From CAZEQK01 sp964514395 (GTDB lineage: Bacteria > Bacillota > Bacilli > Tepidibacillales > Tepidibacillaceae): a stretch of 20,581 nucleotides of DNA. Below, piece by piece: positions 1-6,553 of this stretch. The number at the start of each line of letters is the position of its first letter. Position 1 is the stretch's first letter. The translations under genes were made by a program, and so were the position numbers. The notes under the pieces are model-generated. The model did not search any database, was not told the origin of the DNA, and worked only from the letters and a program-made list of their open reading frames with translations. Location of the stretch: assembly GCA_964514395.1 (NCBI GenBank), contig CAZEQK010000049.1:1-20581 (forward strand), in the 5' to 3' direction.

Positions 1-21
1 TTTAATCAAGGAGGTAAAGTG

Positions 22-510
22 ATGAAAAAATATATCCTTTATTTTCTTTTTATATTAATTATTGTAGTCTTTATTTCTGAAAATTCTTTAGCTAACCAGA
101 AGGCACCAGCTTCCACTGATTTAATAAATGAAACGATTCAACATATTCATATTACTAAGATCAGTGCAACTGAAAACAAATTCACTGATATAAATAATAA
201 AAAATTAGGAGTGGAGTATCAATTATTTTTTGAGATTCCTAATCGCTATGTGACTGATCATTTAGGAGAGCAGCTAGGCTTCCAGCTAAATTTCCCTAAT
301 GAAATTTATCAGATCTTAGGCTATAACAAATCAGGAATTACCTATGGTTTTTCATTAATTGAAAAGAAAAAGGGAAGTAATCTTTATATGGTGCAATATG
401 CATTCGCTGGTGATTCTATAACAAAAGATGATATAAATAAGCTTATTCAATACAAAGACAAAATTACTGTGAATCTGTATTTTAATGATAGCTTATATCA
501 ATCCGTTTAA
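22..510 (+). CDS. Small secreted or membrane-anchored protein, unknown function
   Basis: The protein has 162 residues and I do not recognise its family. Residues 1-25 form a signal peptide or N-terminal anchor: Lys-Lys after Met, a hydrophobic core rich in Ile, Phe and Leu, and a possible cleavage site after SLA. The remainder is polar, with alternating beta-type patterns such as VEYQLFFEIP and KITVNLYF, and should lie outside the membrane. There is no cysteine lipobox. I prefer the ATG at 22 to the in-frame GTG at 19 because AAGGAGG at 8-14 is then seven bases away instead of four. The gene lies 46 bases before another small anchored protein with the same orientation, and no terminator is seen between them, so the two are probably cotranscribed. 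Certain as a gene; function unknown. Confidence 0.8.
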   Translation: MKKYILYFLFILIIVVFISENSLANQKAPASTDLINETIQHIHITKISATENKFTDINNKKLGVEYQLFFEIPNRYVTDHLGEQLGFQLNFPNEIYQILGYNKSGITYGFSLIEKKKGSNLYMVQYAFAGDSITKDDINKLIQYKDKITVNLYFNDSLYQSV

Positions 511-556
511 TCTATCGGCATGAAGTAAAATCACATAGAAGCTGAAAGGAGTGCTT

Positions 557-1102
557 ATGAAATTTAAGTTCTTTTCTATATTATTCATCGCTTTACTGTT
601 AATAGGTATCGTCTTCTTTTTTAATCATTCAAATAATCATACAGCTAAAATGTTCGTGGATGACATTTGGAATCAAGAGATATCAATAGAAAAACCTGTA
701 GCAATCGCATTTGGCTCAAAAGAAATCTCAGAAGAAAATTTTGATGCTATTTATGCTTTATTAATAAAAAGAATGGAATTAATGCCAGATTCATCTCCTG
801 ATCATAATGAAGCAAATAGGACGGCTGAGGTGAATCTATACAGACATTCCAATAACCTTATTGAGTTTATATATCACGATCCTATGGATTTAGTATTCAA
901 TTATGGTGATTATGCCACGATTTACAAGGTTAAAAAAATCGGCTTTGGTTTAGGTGATGGTGTTCAACATGTTATTATTTTAGAGCATAAAGAGATAGGG
1001 CAGGATACACATACTTTTTTATTTCAATCTCAACATTATGATGAAGTGGTACAGATTAATAAAGAATTAGCTAAATTATTAAAGGCTGAGAAATCATCCT
1101 AG
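557..1102 (+). CDS. Small membrane-anchored protein, unknown function
   Basis: The protein has 181 residues and no family that I recognise. An N-terminal hydrophobic segment (about residues 4-22, KFKFFSILFIALLLIGIVFFF) follows Lys residues and has no obvious cleavage site, so it is probably a single membrane anchor with the C-terminal domain outside. The soluble part mixes acidic helices (EEISEENFDAIYALL-like pattern near residues 50-70) with beta strands, and ends in a Lys-rich helix. The start is set at ATG 557: AAAGGAG at 545-551 gives five bases of spacing, while the in-frame GTG at 551 overlaps this site. It follows the first gene closely and is followed by a strong terminator at 1181-1214. 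Likely the second gene of a two-gene unit. Confidence 0.8.
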   Translation: MKFKFFSILFIALLLIGIVFFFNHSNNHTAKMFVDDIWNQEISIEKPVAIAFGSKEISEENFDAIYALLIKRMELMPDSSPDHNEANRTAEVNLYRHSNNLIEFIYHDPMDLVFNYGDYATIYKVKKIGFGLGDGVQHVIILEHKEIGQDTHTFLFQSQHYDEVVQINKELAKLLKAEKSS

Positions 1103-1180
1103 GATTCCCCCCCAGAACAAAATACTAGCCTCTTAAAACCATGAAGTCAACAAAGATACCGACATTTTGTCATCAGACTT

Positions 1181-1214
1181 AAGCTATTGGTTCATATAAC
1201 CAATAGCTTTTTTT
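1181..1214 (+). terminator. Rho-independent terminator
   Basis: The arms AAGCTATTGGTT (1181-1192) and AACCAATAGCTT (1198-1209) form a perfect 12-bp stem around a five-base loop and run into a T tract. It ends the two-gene unit to the left. The group II intron relic begins within two bases of the T tract, the usual target type for class C introns. Confidence 0.93.
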
Positions 1215-1215
1215 A

Positions 1216-1856
1216 GTTCGCCCTGCATGGGCATAATCTAACGGGTGAAAGTCCCCAGCACGTCGTAGTGGAAAGTGCACAGCCTAAAAAGGGTGTCCAT
1301 CGTGAGGTGGAATCTGAAGGAAGTCTGAGGGCAAATCTCTGGTCTGACGAATAGAAATCACATATAAGGCATGATATATCGGGTAAGACTGCTAAACAAG
1401 TTAAAGCACAATAACTACTCAAAGATATATTGTGTAAATGTGGCAGATAGATGGAGTGAAAGATTATGTTCTTAACAGGGGAGGTCTGTACGGTATGCTT
1501 TGCATAGCGATTATTTTCGCTACTTAGTAACCTTCATTGAGAGGTGAAACTGAACGTACAGAAGTCAGTTCAAGTCGTAGTATCTATGAAACTATTGAAA
1601 AATAGCAGAGAAAAGGACTTGACGATTGCAATAAGACAGATGCAATTTATCAGAAGTACGAGAATAGCAGTTGTCCGAGAGGAGTTACTTACCTGAAAAT
1701 AGGTTGGAAATCGAAGATAAACAGTAAGAACGCTTAGTGCAGATGGATAGATTGTGCTAGACATAAGTCATCTTATTAGTAGTCGAACCGCCGTGTACCG
1801 AACGGTACGCACGTTGGTGTGAGAGGATGGGGGTTAGTCACCCCCTCCTACTCGAT
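1216..1856 (+). mobile_element. Group IIC intron relic lacking its reverse transcriptase
   Basis: The RNA-coding strand is plus. The 5' end GTTCGCCCTGCATGGGC and the following AACGGGTGAAAGTCCC match the start of class IIC introns such as the Oceanobacillus iheyensis one, as remembered. Domain I landmarks AAGGGTGTCC, TGGAATCTGAAGGAAG and GGGGAGGTCTG follow in the expected order. Domain V lies at about 1784-1826 (GAACCGCCGTG, GAAC loop, then the returning strand), and domain VI has the hairpin GGGGGTTAGTCACCCCC followed by TCCTACTCGAT. Class C introns insert behind terminator hairpins, and this one does. Domain IV (about 1585-1780) is only about 200 bases, has stops in all forward frames I read, and encodes no reverse transcriptase/maturase. 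The 5' end departs from the GTGYG consensus, and domain V carries T at 1814 where relatives have G. I infer it cannot mobilise itself and probably splices poorly. The 3' boundary is accurate to a few bases. Confidence 0.85.
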
Positions 1857-1994
1857 TATCATAAAATCAGCATCATCTCACACAATAGGGGAGTTCCCTG
1901 ATAGGAATAAACCAAGGAATATTGTGTAATGAAGATATAGAACAAATAGAGTCAAATCGACACAACTTTGAAAAATACAGAGAGGGAGATAACA
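1857..1994. other. Non-coding stretch between intron relic and narI remnant
   Basis: I see no gene here. The only structure is an inverted repeat: ACACAATA at 1880-1887 and TATTGTGT at 1920-1927, enclosing a G/C-richer core with GGGAGTTCCC. A GGGAG motif at 1985-1989 precedes ATG 1995 and looks like the original ribosome binding site of narI, so part of this stretch may be old narJ-narI spacer or a decayed narJ end. Confidence 0.4.
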
Positions 1995-2651
1995 ATGAAC
2001 CATAACCACCTTTATCATTGGTCATAGCTATCGCTATCAAACCGACCAAATAGGTTGAACCTCTATATCAAGTGAGCTTTTAGAGAAGAAAAGCTTAAAA
2101 TGGGGAAGTATTCTCTTTCATTTTGGGATTTTTATGGTCTTAGGTGGACATATCGTCGGTCTACTCATACCGAAATCAATAACTGAAGCACTTGGTATCA
2201 CTGAAGAAATGTATCATATAAGTGGCATTATAGGTGGAGGCTTAGCAGGTATCGTGACATTGATAGGCATTATGATTCTACTATTTCGGCGGATTGGAAA
2301 TACTCGCGTTCGACGGACCAGTAGTATCAGCGATATTTTATAGCTCTACTGTTGTTTTTAGAAATTGGCTTAGGTGTTTATAACACCCTAGGCTACAATA
2401 CCGTAATTGGTGGCTTTGATTATCGAACGGCCTTGGCGCCTTGACTACGTGGCTTGTTAATCTTTAGACCTAATGCCGCTTTTATGCTACATGTTCCATT
2501 TGTGTTTAAATTACACACCTTAGCTGCTTTTTCAATTTTTGCATTGTGGCCCTTTACAAGACTCGTTCATGTTTGGAGCTTTCCAATTAAGTATCTAAAA
2601 AGAAACTATATTAAATTACCGTTAACTCCCCATACTCCTTCATATATATAA
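1995..2651 (+). pseudogene. narI: Broken narI, nitrate reductase gamma (cytochrome b) subunit
   Basis: NarI is the membrane haem-b subunit that passes quinol electrons to NarGH. From 1999 one frame reads ITTFIIGHSYRYQTDQIG, then TGA at 2056 where the family has Trp, then LLEKKSLKWGSILFHFG and GGHIVGLLIPKS. Near 2335 the frame shifts by one base, and homology resumes as LLLLFLEIGLGVYNTLGYN. A second TGA falls in the AP-Trp-RG position (about 2442). The end reads FKLHTLAAF, WPFTRLVHVWS and a natural stop at 2649. The family haem-ligand and quinol regions are therefore present but cut by two stops and a frameshift, and the extreme N-terminus is out of frame or deleted. No narG, narH or narJ is visible; the group II intron relic lies immediately upstream. 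Firm as a remnant; it cannot make a working subunit. Confidence 0.9.
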
Positions 2652-2655
2652 GAAA

Positions 2656-2690
2656 TAGCGTACTAGTTTTTTTCTAGTACGTTATTTTTA
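2656..2690 (+). terminator. Terminator after narI remnant
   Basis: GCGTACTAG (2658-2666) and CTAGTACGT (2674-2682) pair over 8 bp plus one G-U pair around a T loop, followed by TATTTTTATT. It is probably the original terminator of the nar operon. Confidence 0.8.
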
Positions 2691-2826
2691 TTATTTTGAT
2701 AGAAAAAAGTATTTCAACGATAGGAATTTTAAGGTAAAATATAGATTGAATGTCGAATGAAATCATAATATGTAGAAAAATGGCAATACAAAAAAATATA
2801 ATTGAGGAAATAAGGAGGTAATGAAT

Positions 2827-4974
2827 TTGGCTGAAAAAGTGGAGAAACAAAAAAAGAAAATGCTGAAAAGTAATAAAAGCTTTTTTCGTAGTAAGATAGG
2901 GCAAAAATTAATGGTTGTTCTATTAATTATTATCTTATTACCAATATTTCTTCTAGGATTTCTATCATATAATGAATCATCCAGTATTATTATAACTAAT
3001 TTTAATAAAACTAACTTACGAAATGTCACTATTGTTAATGATACAGTGGATGAATTTTTAAATGGATTGGAGCATAATATTGGGGCATTATCAGATAATA
3101 TTTTATTAAAGAATTTAGCTTCAGAGCAAAATAAGGTGGATTTAGATCCAAACCATGTCATCAATCAAAGTATTTTTCAAGCCCAGAATGAACAAACAAA
3201 TACCGACGGAATACATAATACTACAGACATGAGGCTTACATATGATTATCTTGGCTATGAAATTTTAAAAAACAATTCTAAGAATAATTCAGATATCCTA
3301 TATACCTATATAGGAACAAGTAGCAAAAATCTTATTATTTATCCTACCGTAAATCTTCCAGATGACTATGACCTCACTTCACGAGTTTGGTATAAGGATG
3401 CTTTACAGAATAAAGGGAAGGTCATTTTGACGGATCCATATAAGGATGCAGGTTCAGGAGGAATGATTATCACTGTTGCAAAAGCGATGATTTATAATGG
3501 TGATATTGTTGGGGTTGTTGCAGCAGATGTTAGTCTGAAATTTTTAACTAATAAACTTTCAACTGTAAAGGTTGGAAACGATGGCTATATTAGCATTATT
3601 GATAGCAAAGGGGTTACTGTGTCACATCCAGATAAAGAGATGATTGGTAAGGATATCACCGACCAAAAATTTTGGACAGATCTACAAAAAGAGAAGACAG
3701 GCCATTCTGAGTATACCTCTCAAGATAAAAAGGAATTCTTAAGCTTTGTAACAAATAGTAAAACAGGCTGGAAAATACTAGCGACGATGGAGGATACTGA
3801 GTTAACGACAGATACTAATGAAATAAAGAAGTATGTCCTAATAGTTGCTGTTCTAGCAGCACTATTAAGTGGTGTTGTCGCTTTATTTATTGCAAGGTGG
3901 ATTACAACTTCTATTAATAAACTAAAGGAAGCCTTTGTAAAGGCAGAGAGTGGGGATTTAACTACCCAGCTTAACATTACCTCAAATGATGAATTTGGTG
4001 ATTTGGGAAATCATTTTAATAAAATGATTCTAAATATAAGGAATTTAATTAAAGATGTTTTTCATCGTTCTTCCGATATTGATATATATAGCCAAAGCTT
4101 GTCAGCAACCGTTGTAGAAATTACTGCTCAGGTGCAGAGCATCAATTCTTTAAGTCAGGAAATAGCAGCAGGTATGGAAGAAGCAAGTGCTACTACAGAA
4201 GAAATTAGTTCATCGGGTAGTGAAATTGCTAATTCTACATCAATACTATCTGAGAAAGCAATGGATGGTAACAAGGCAGTCAAACAAATTGAGGTTAGAG
4301 CAAGAACCTTAAAAGATAATTCAGAACAATCAATTGAGGTCGCAAGAACTATGTTTGCAACAAAACAGGATAAAATTAAAAAGGCAATCGAAGAGGGAGA
4401 AATTGTTGGAGAAATTCAAGAAATGGCGGAAGTGATTGCCGATATTGCTGACCAAACGAACCTCTTAGCATTAAATGCCTCGATTGAAGCAGCACGGGCA
4501 GGAGAGTATGGAAGAGGATTTGCTGTTGTAGCTGATGAAATAAGAAAGCTAGCAGAAGAGTCCACAAAAACGGTATCAAGTATACAGGTAACAGTAAAAA
4601 AGGTGATGTCTAGCTTTGGTAATCTATCTGACAATGCTAATGAGCTACTAACCTTTATTGATGAAAAAGTAACATCAGATTATAAGATCCTTGAGGAGAC
4701 AGGAGATCAATACCAAGAGGATGCAGATTTTATGGGTCAAGTATTTGAAGAATTGACGGTAAGTATCGAGCAGACATCCGTTTCGATTGAACAGATTAAT
4801 CAAGCAATCGAGCAGGTCGCATCAGCAGCAGGACAATCGGCTTCAAATACATCTGATATTTCGAATAATACAAGTGATGTTGCAGCAGCAGTAGATGAAA
4901 TGGCTAAGCTAGCTCAACAGCAAGCAGAATTGGCTCAGCAATTAAATAAAATAGTAAAGAAATTCACCATCTAA
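2827..4974 (+). CDS. Methyl-accepting chemotaxis protein with dCache-type sensor
   Basis: This 715-residue transmembrane chemoreceptor signals through CheW/CheA to the flagellar motor. Order: Lys-rich cytoplasmic start; TM1 at about 27-47 (KLMVVLLIIILLPIFLLGF); extracellular sensor at about 50-330 of the double-Cache type (motifs SRVWYKDALQNKGKV, DPYKDAGSGG, GVVAADVSL, GYISIIDSKG); TM2 at about 335-357; HAMP domain ending near 410; then the coiled-coil signalling domain. The conserved hairpin tip is intact at about 540-575 (IADQTNLLALNASIEAARAG, then FAVVADEIRKLAEES). I chose TTG 2827 because GGAGG at 2815-2819 is seven bases upstream; ATG 2821 would be one base from it. The gene is intact though both neighbours are pseudogenes. 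Single-gene unit with its own terminator. The ligand is unknown; Cache receptors bind small molecules such as amino acids or organic acids. Confidence 0.95.
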   Translation: MAEKVEKQKKKMLKSNKSFFRSKIGQKLMVVLLIIILLPIFLLGFLSYNESSSIIITNFNKTNLRNVTIVNDTVDEFLNGLEHNIGALSDNILLKNLASEQNKVDLDPNHVINQSIFQAQNEQTNTDGIHNTTDMRLTYDYLGYEILKNNSKNNSDILYTYIGTSSKNLIIYPTVNLPDDYDLTSRVWYKDALQNKGKVILTDPYKDAGSGGMIITVAKAMIYNGDIVGVVAADVSLKFLTNKLSTVKVGNDGYISIIDSKGVTVSHPDKEMIGKDITDQKFWTDLQKEKTGHSEYTSQDKKEFLSFVTNSKTGWKILATMEDTELTTDTNEIKKYVLIVAVLAALLSGVVALFIARWITTSINKLKEAFVKAESGDLTTQLNITSNDEFGDLGNHFNKMILNIRNLIKDVFHRSSDIDIYSQSLSATVVEITAQVQSINSLSQEIAAGMEEASATTEEISSSGSEIANSTSILSEKAMDGNKAVKQIEVRARTLKDNSEQSIEVARTMFATKQDKIKKAIEEGEIVGEIQEMAEVIADIADQTNLLALNASIEAARAGEYGRGFAVVADEIRKLAEESTKTVSSIQVTVKKVMSSFGNLSDNANELLTFIDEKVTSDYKILEETGDQYQEDADFMGQVFEELTVSIEQTSVSIEQINQAIEQVASAAGQSASNTSDISNNTSDVAAAVDEMAKLAQQQAELAQQLNKIVKKFTI

Positions 4975-4987
4975 ATTAAAAATAATA

Positions 4988-5018
4988 AAAAAAGCTAGCC
5001 GAGGCTAGCTTTTTTTTA
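4988..5018 (+). terminator. Terminator of the chemoreceptor gene
   Basis: AAAAAAAGCTAGCC and GGCTAGCTTTTTTT form a long perfect stem with a two-base GA core (an effective loop of about four), followed by a run of eight T. Confidence 0.92.
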
Positions 5019-5203
5019 ACAGATTTTTTTGATTATATAATATAGGGGAAAGCCCTACTTTCAATTTTAAGTAAGAATAAGTAGAATAATAATATGAAAA
5101 GATGTATTTTCATTGATAAAAAAAGATTAGAAAGAGTGATGAGATGTCGTCATTTGTCTTAGTTTTTTTTGCAATAGTACTAATCTCCTTTGGTATATAA
5201 GGG

Positions 5204-5550
5204 AAGCTTGATACGGATTTTATTGGAATAGCCATTTATGATGCGATGAATGACGAGATTCGTTGGCGATTAGCAACTGGAGCAAGTAACTTTCGTTATA
5301 AACGAATCGTTATTCGCTTGAGAAAAGGGATTGCTGGTGAAGTGTTCAATTAAATCGGACGATAAAAATTGAGAATTATCCCCATGATGTATTAGGGGAT
5401 CCGATTGAATATCCAATTCTATTAGTAGAACATCTTGTTAGCGTGATTGCAGTACCAATAATCGTTGATGATATTCGTATTTATGGCGTTTTACTAGTCG
5501 GATAAAGATCAGTGAGTAAATACACGGATGATGAGGAAATTCTCACAAAA
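5204..5550 (+). pseudogene. Broken GAF-domain nitrate sensor, NreA-like
   Basis: NreA is a GAF-domain nitrate receptor that tunes the NreBC oxygen-sensing system in staphylococci and bacilli. One frame from 5204 reads DTDFIGIAIYDAMNDEIRW, ATGASNFRYKRIVIRL and KGIAGEVFN, then meets TAA (5351) and a second stop at 5363. A frameshift near 5365 leads into KIENYPHDVLGDPIEYPILL, VEHLVSVIAVPIIVDD and YGVLLVG, followed by another TAA and RSVSKYTDDEE. The string KRIVIRL-KGIAG, the HDVLGDPIEYP segment and the YGVLLVG strand are what I remember of this family. The N-terminus is absent or unrecognisable, and the C-terminal end fades at 5550. The assignment as NreA-like rather than another GAF protein is probable, supported by narI and Fnr remnants nearby. 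Confidence 0.75.
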
Positions 5551-5573
5551 ACCACCTACTTTAACGGATAATA

Positions 5574-5915
5574 CTATAAATTATCTATTTCTGCATTCAA
5601 ACGCTCCATATTTAAACGCCAAATACCATTTTGGATGTCTAACGTTTCTGTGGCTTTTAGCTTTGTAACTGTTCGACTAACCGTTTCTCTTGTTGTTCCT
5701 ACTAAATGGGCAAGTTCTTCATGAGTCAGATGAATGTCAAGCTCAATGATATGGTTTCCTACTGATTTACCATGGTACTCTGCTAAATAAAGAATGCGTC
5801 TGATAATTTGTTGAAACGTGTTTAAAAAAACCTTTTCTTCTAAACGACTTTGTAGTTCAGTGATTTGCGCCTTTATACCAGTATTTCCAATTAGTTTAAT
5901 CGTAGCAAAGCGATT
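5574..5915 (-). pseudogene. N-truncated Crp/Fnr-family regulator, DNA-binding domain only
   Basis: Reading leftward, the frame gives SYNRFATIKLIGNTGIKAQ, a dimerisation-type helix with QSRLEEKVFLNTFQQIIRR and ILYLAEYHG, then the winged helix-turn-helix (HIIELDIHLTHEELAHLVG and TTRETVSRTVTKLK), ending LDIQNGIWRLNMERLNAEI and a stop at 5574. This is the C-terminal ~115 residues of a Crp/Fnr regulator with an uninterrupted frame. The cyclic-nucleotide-binding-like sensor half, any Fe-S cysteines and the start codon are missing; upstream DNA switches abruptly at about 5905-5921 to transporter sequence. Given narI and nreA relics next door, it was most likely the Fnr-type anaerobic regulator of nitrate respiration, but another Crp-family member is possible. 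Probably not expressed. Confidence 0.8.
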
Positions 5916-6077
5916 ATAGCTTCTGGAATGACGGTTATTGGAGGCTTTAATGCATTGATCGATTCAAATTTTGTAATACTTCAAGATTTCGGATTGATGA
6001 CTGTGATAAATATGAGTTTAGCATTGTTTAGCACCCTAGTAGTATTACCACCAATTATCTTCTTGCTGGACCGCTAG
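5907..6077 (+). pseudogene. C-terminal fragment of an RND/MMPL-type transporter
   Basis: The plus frame reads AIIASGMTVIGGFNALIDSN, QDFGLMTVINMSLALFSTLV and VLPPIIFLLDR followed by TAG at 6075. This is the last two membrane helices of an RND-superfamily (MMPL or HAE3-like) exporter; the family pattern is a GF-aL segment, then FG-l-v-in, then the proline-rich VLPP helix. About 55 codons survive. Nothing of the rest is present to the left, where the opposite strand encodes the Fnr-type fragment, so a deletion or rearrangement joined two gene ends. It is unrelated to the intact RND permease downstream, which belongs to the AcrB-type branch. Confidence 0.72.
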
Positions 6078-6142
6078 ATTATAAAAAAAGATCAAAATCG
6101 CACATTCACACATTCAATAAAAAAATAAGAGTAAATAAAAAA

Positions 6143-6187
6143 GAGCTATTGCTCCACGAACTATTCAGTTCGTTTTGCAACAGTCCC
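6143..6187 (-). terminator. Complex hairpin, probable terminator for the minus-strand microprotein gene
   Basis: On the minus strand GGGACTGTTGC pairs with GCAATAG (7 bp with one G-U), enclosing a second perfect hairpin (CGAACT-GAAT-AGTTCG). GAGCAATAGCTC can also fold alone, and TTTTTT follows. Orientation and T tract suit termination of the gene at 6246-6356. The GGGACTGTTGCAAAA start also resembles insertion-sequence ends, so it could be an IS scar. Confidence 0.55.
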
Positions 6188-6245
6188 TTTTTGGAGGTAG
6201 GTAGATGGCTGTCAATTTATTTTTAATATGTGAATTAATTTACCA

Positions 6246-6356
6246 TTAAATAGTTGGTAGCGGGAAAGGAGCAATGAACCAGAAGAAGATTATAATTAAA
6301 AGAATGAATAATAAAAGTGTTCTATAACCACCTGGAAAAAAGTAAGGTTTGCTCAT
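6246..6356 (-). CDS. 36-residue hydrophobic microprotein
   Basis: A short frame begins ATG at 6356 (reading leftward) behind a strong AAAAGGAGG site with suitable spacing. The protein starts MSKPYFFPGGYRT, continues with a single membrane helix at about residues 13-28 (LLLFILLIIIFFWFIA) and ends PFPLPTI. The Gly-Gly before a Leu/Ile-rich helix is reminiscent of small YjcZ-type sporulation membrane proteins, but I cannot place it in that family with confidence. It stands alone between the transporter fragment and the RND operon, with a hairpin plus T tract downstream. The ribosome binding site, the membrane segment and the terminator make it a likely real gene despite its size. Confidence 0.65.
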   Translation of the reverse strand: MSKPYFFPGGYRTLLLFILLIIIFFWFIAPFPLPTI

Positions 6357-6498
6357 ATTTTATCCTCCTTTTTTTGAAACTAATTACATGTTCTGATATA
6401 AACTATGTATTACCTCAACGTTTTGCCTGTTTATATGTCTATATTATAATTTTTGGGTTAATACCCTAAAAAAATTCATCAGTTTGTTTACATTGTCT

Positions 6499-6530
6499 AC
6501 AAAATAAGATGGTGCATATAGCACCATCTT
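6499..6530 (-). terminator. Terminator of the RND efflux operon
   Basis: AAGATGGTGC (6506-6515) and GCACCATCTT (6521-6530) form a perfect 10-bp stem with a five-base loop. On the minus strand it is followed by ATTTTG. It lies just after the permease stop. Confidence 0.8.
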
Positions 6531-6553
6531 TTCATTCATTATTTATGTTGTAT

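Noticed and set aside
1213..1764. Minus-strand frames over the intron
   Set aside because: They overlie conserved group II ribozyme domains and show no protein-like features.
1880..1927. ACACAATA/TATTGTGT inverted repeat as an intron 3' extension or attachment site
   Set aside because: Only 8 bp with no second copy or known pattern; kept as a description only.
2056..2445. TGA codons in narI as possible Trp recoding or selenocysteine
   Set aside because: Other Trp positions in the same remnant and in all neighbouring genes use TGG, and a frameshift is also present, so ordinary decay explains it.
2697..2723. SigD-type promoter before the chemoreceptor gene (TGAT, 15 bases, AACGATAG)
   Set aside because: Only the CGATA core fits; the -35 matches two of four bases. 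Too weak to annotate.
2821..2829. ATG 2821 as chemoreceptor start
   Set aside because: It lies one base from the GGAGG core, while TTG 2827 has ideal spacing.
5144..5200. 18-codon hydrophobic frame (MSSFVLVFFAIVLISFGI)
   Set aside because: Very short, poor ribosome binding site, and it abuts the nreA remnant; no independent support.
6356..6480. SigK/SigE promoter for the microprotein (CATAGTTTA on the minus strand)
   Set aside because: The -10-like match lacks a -35 element at the expected distance.
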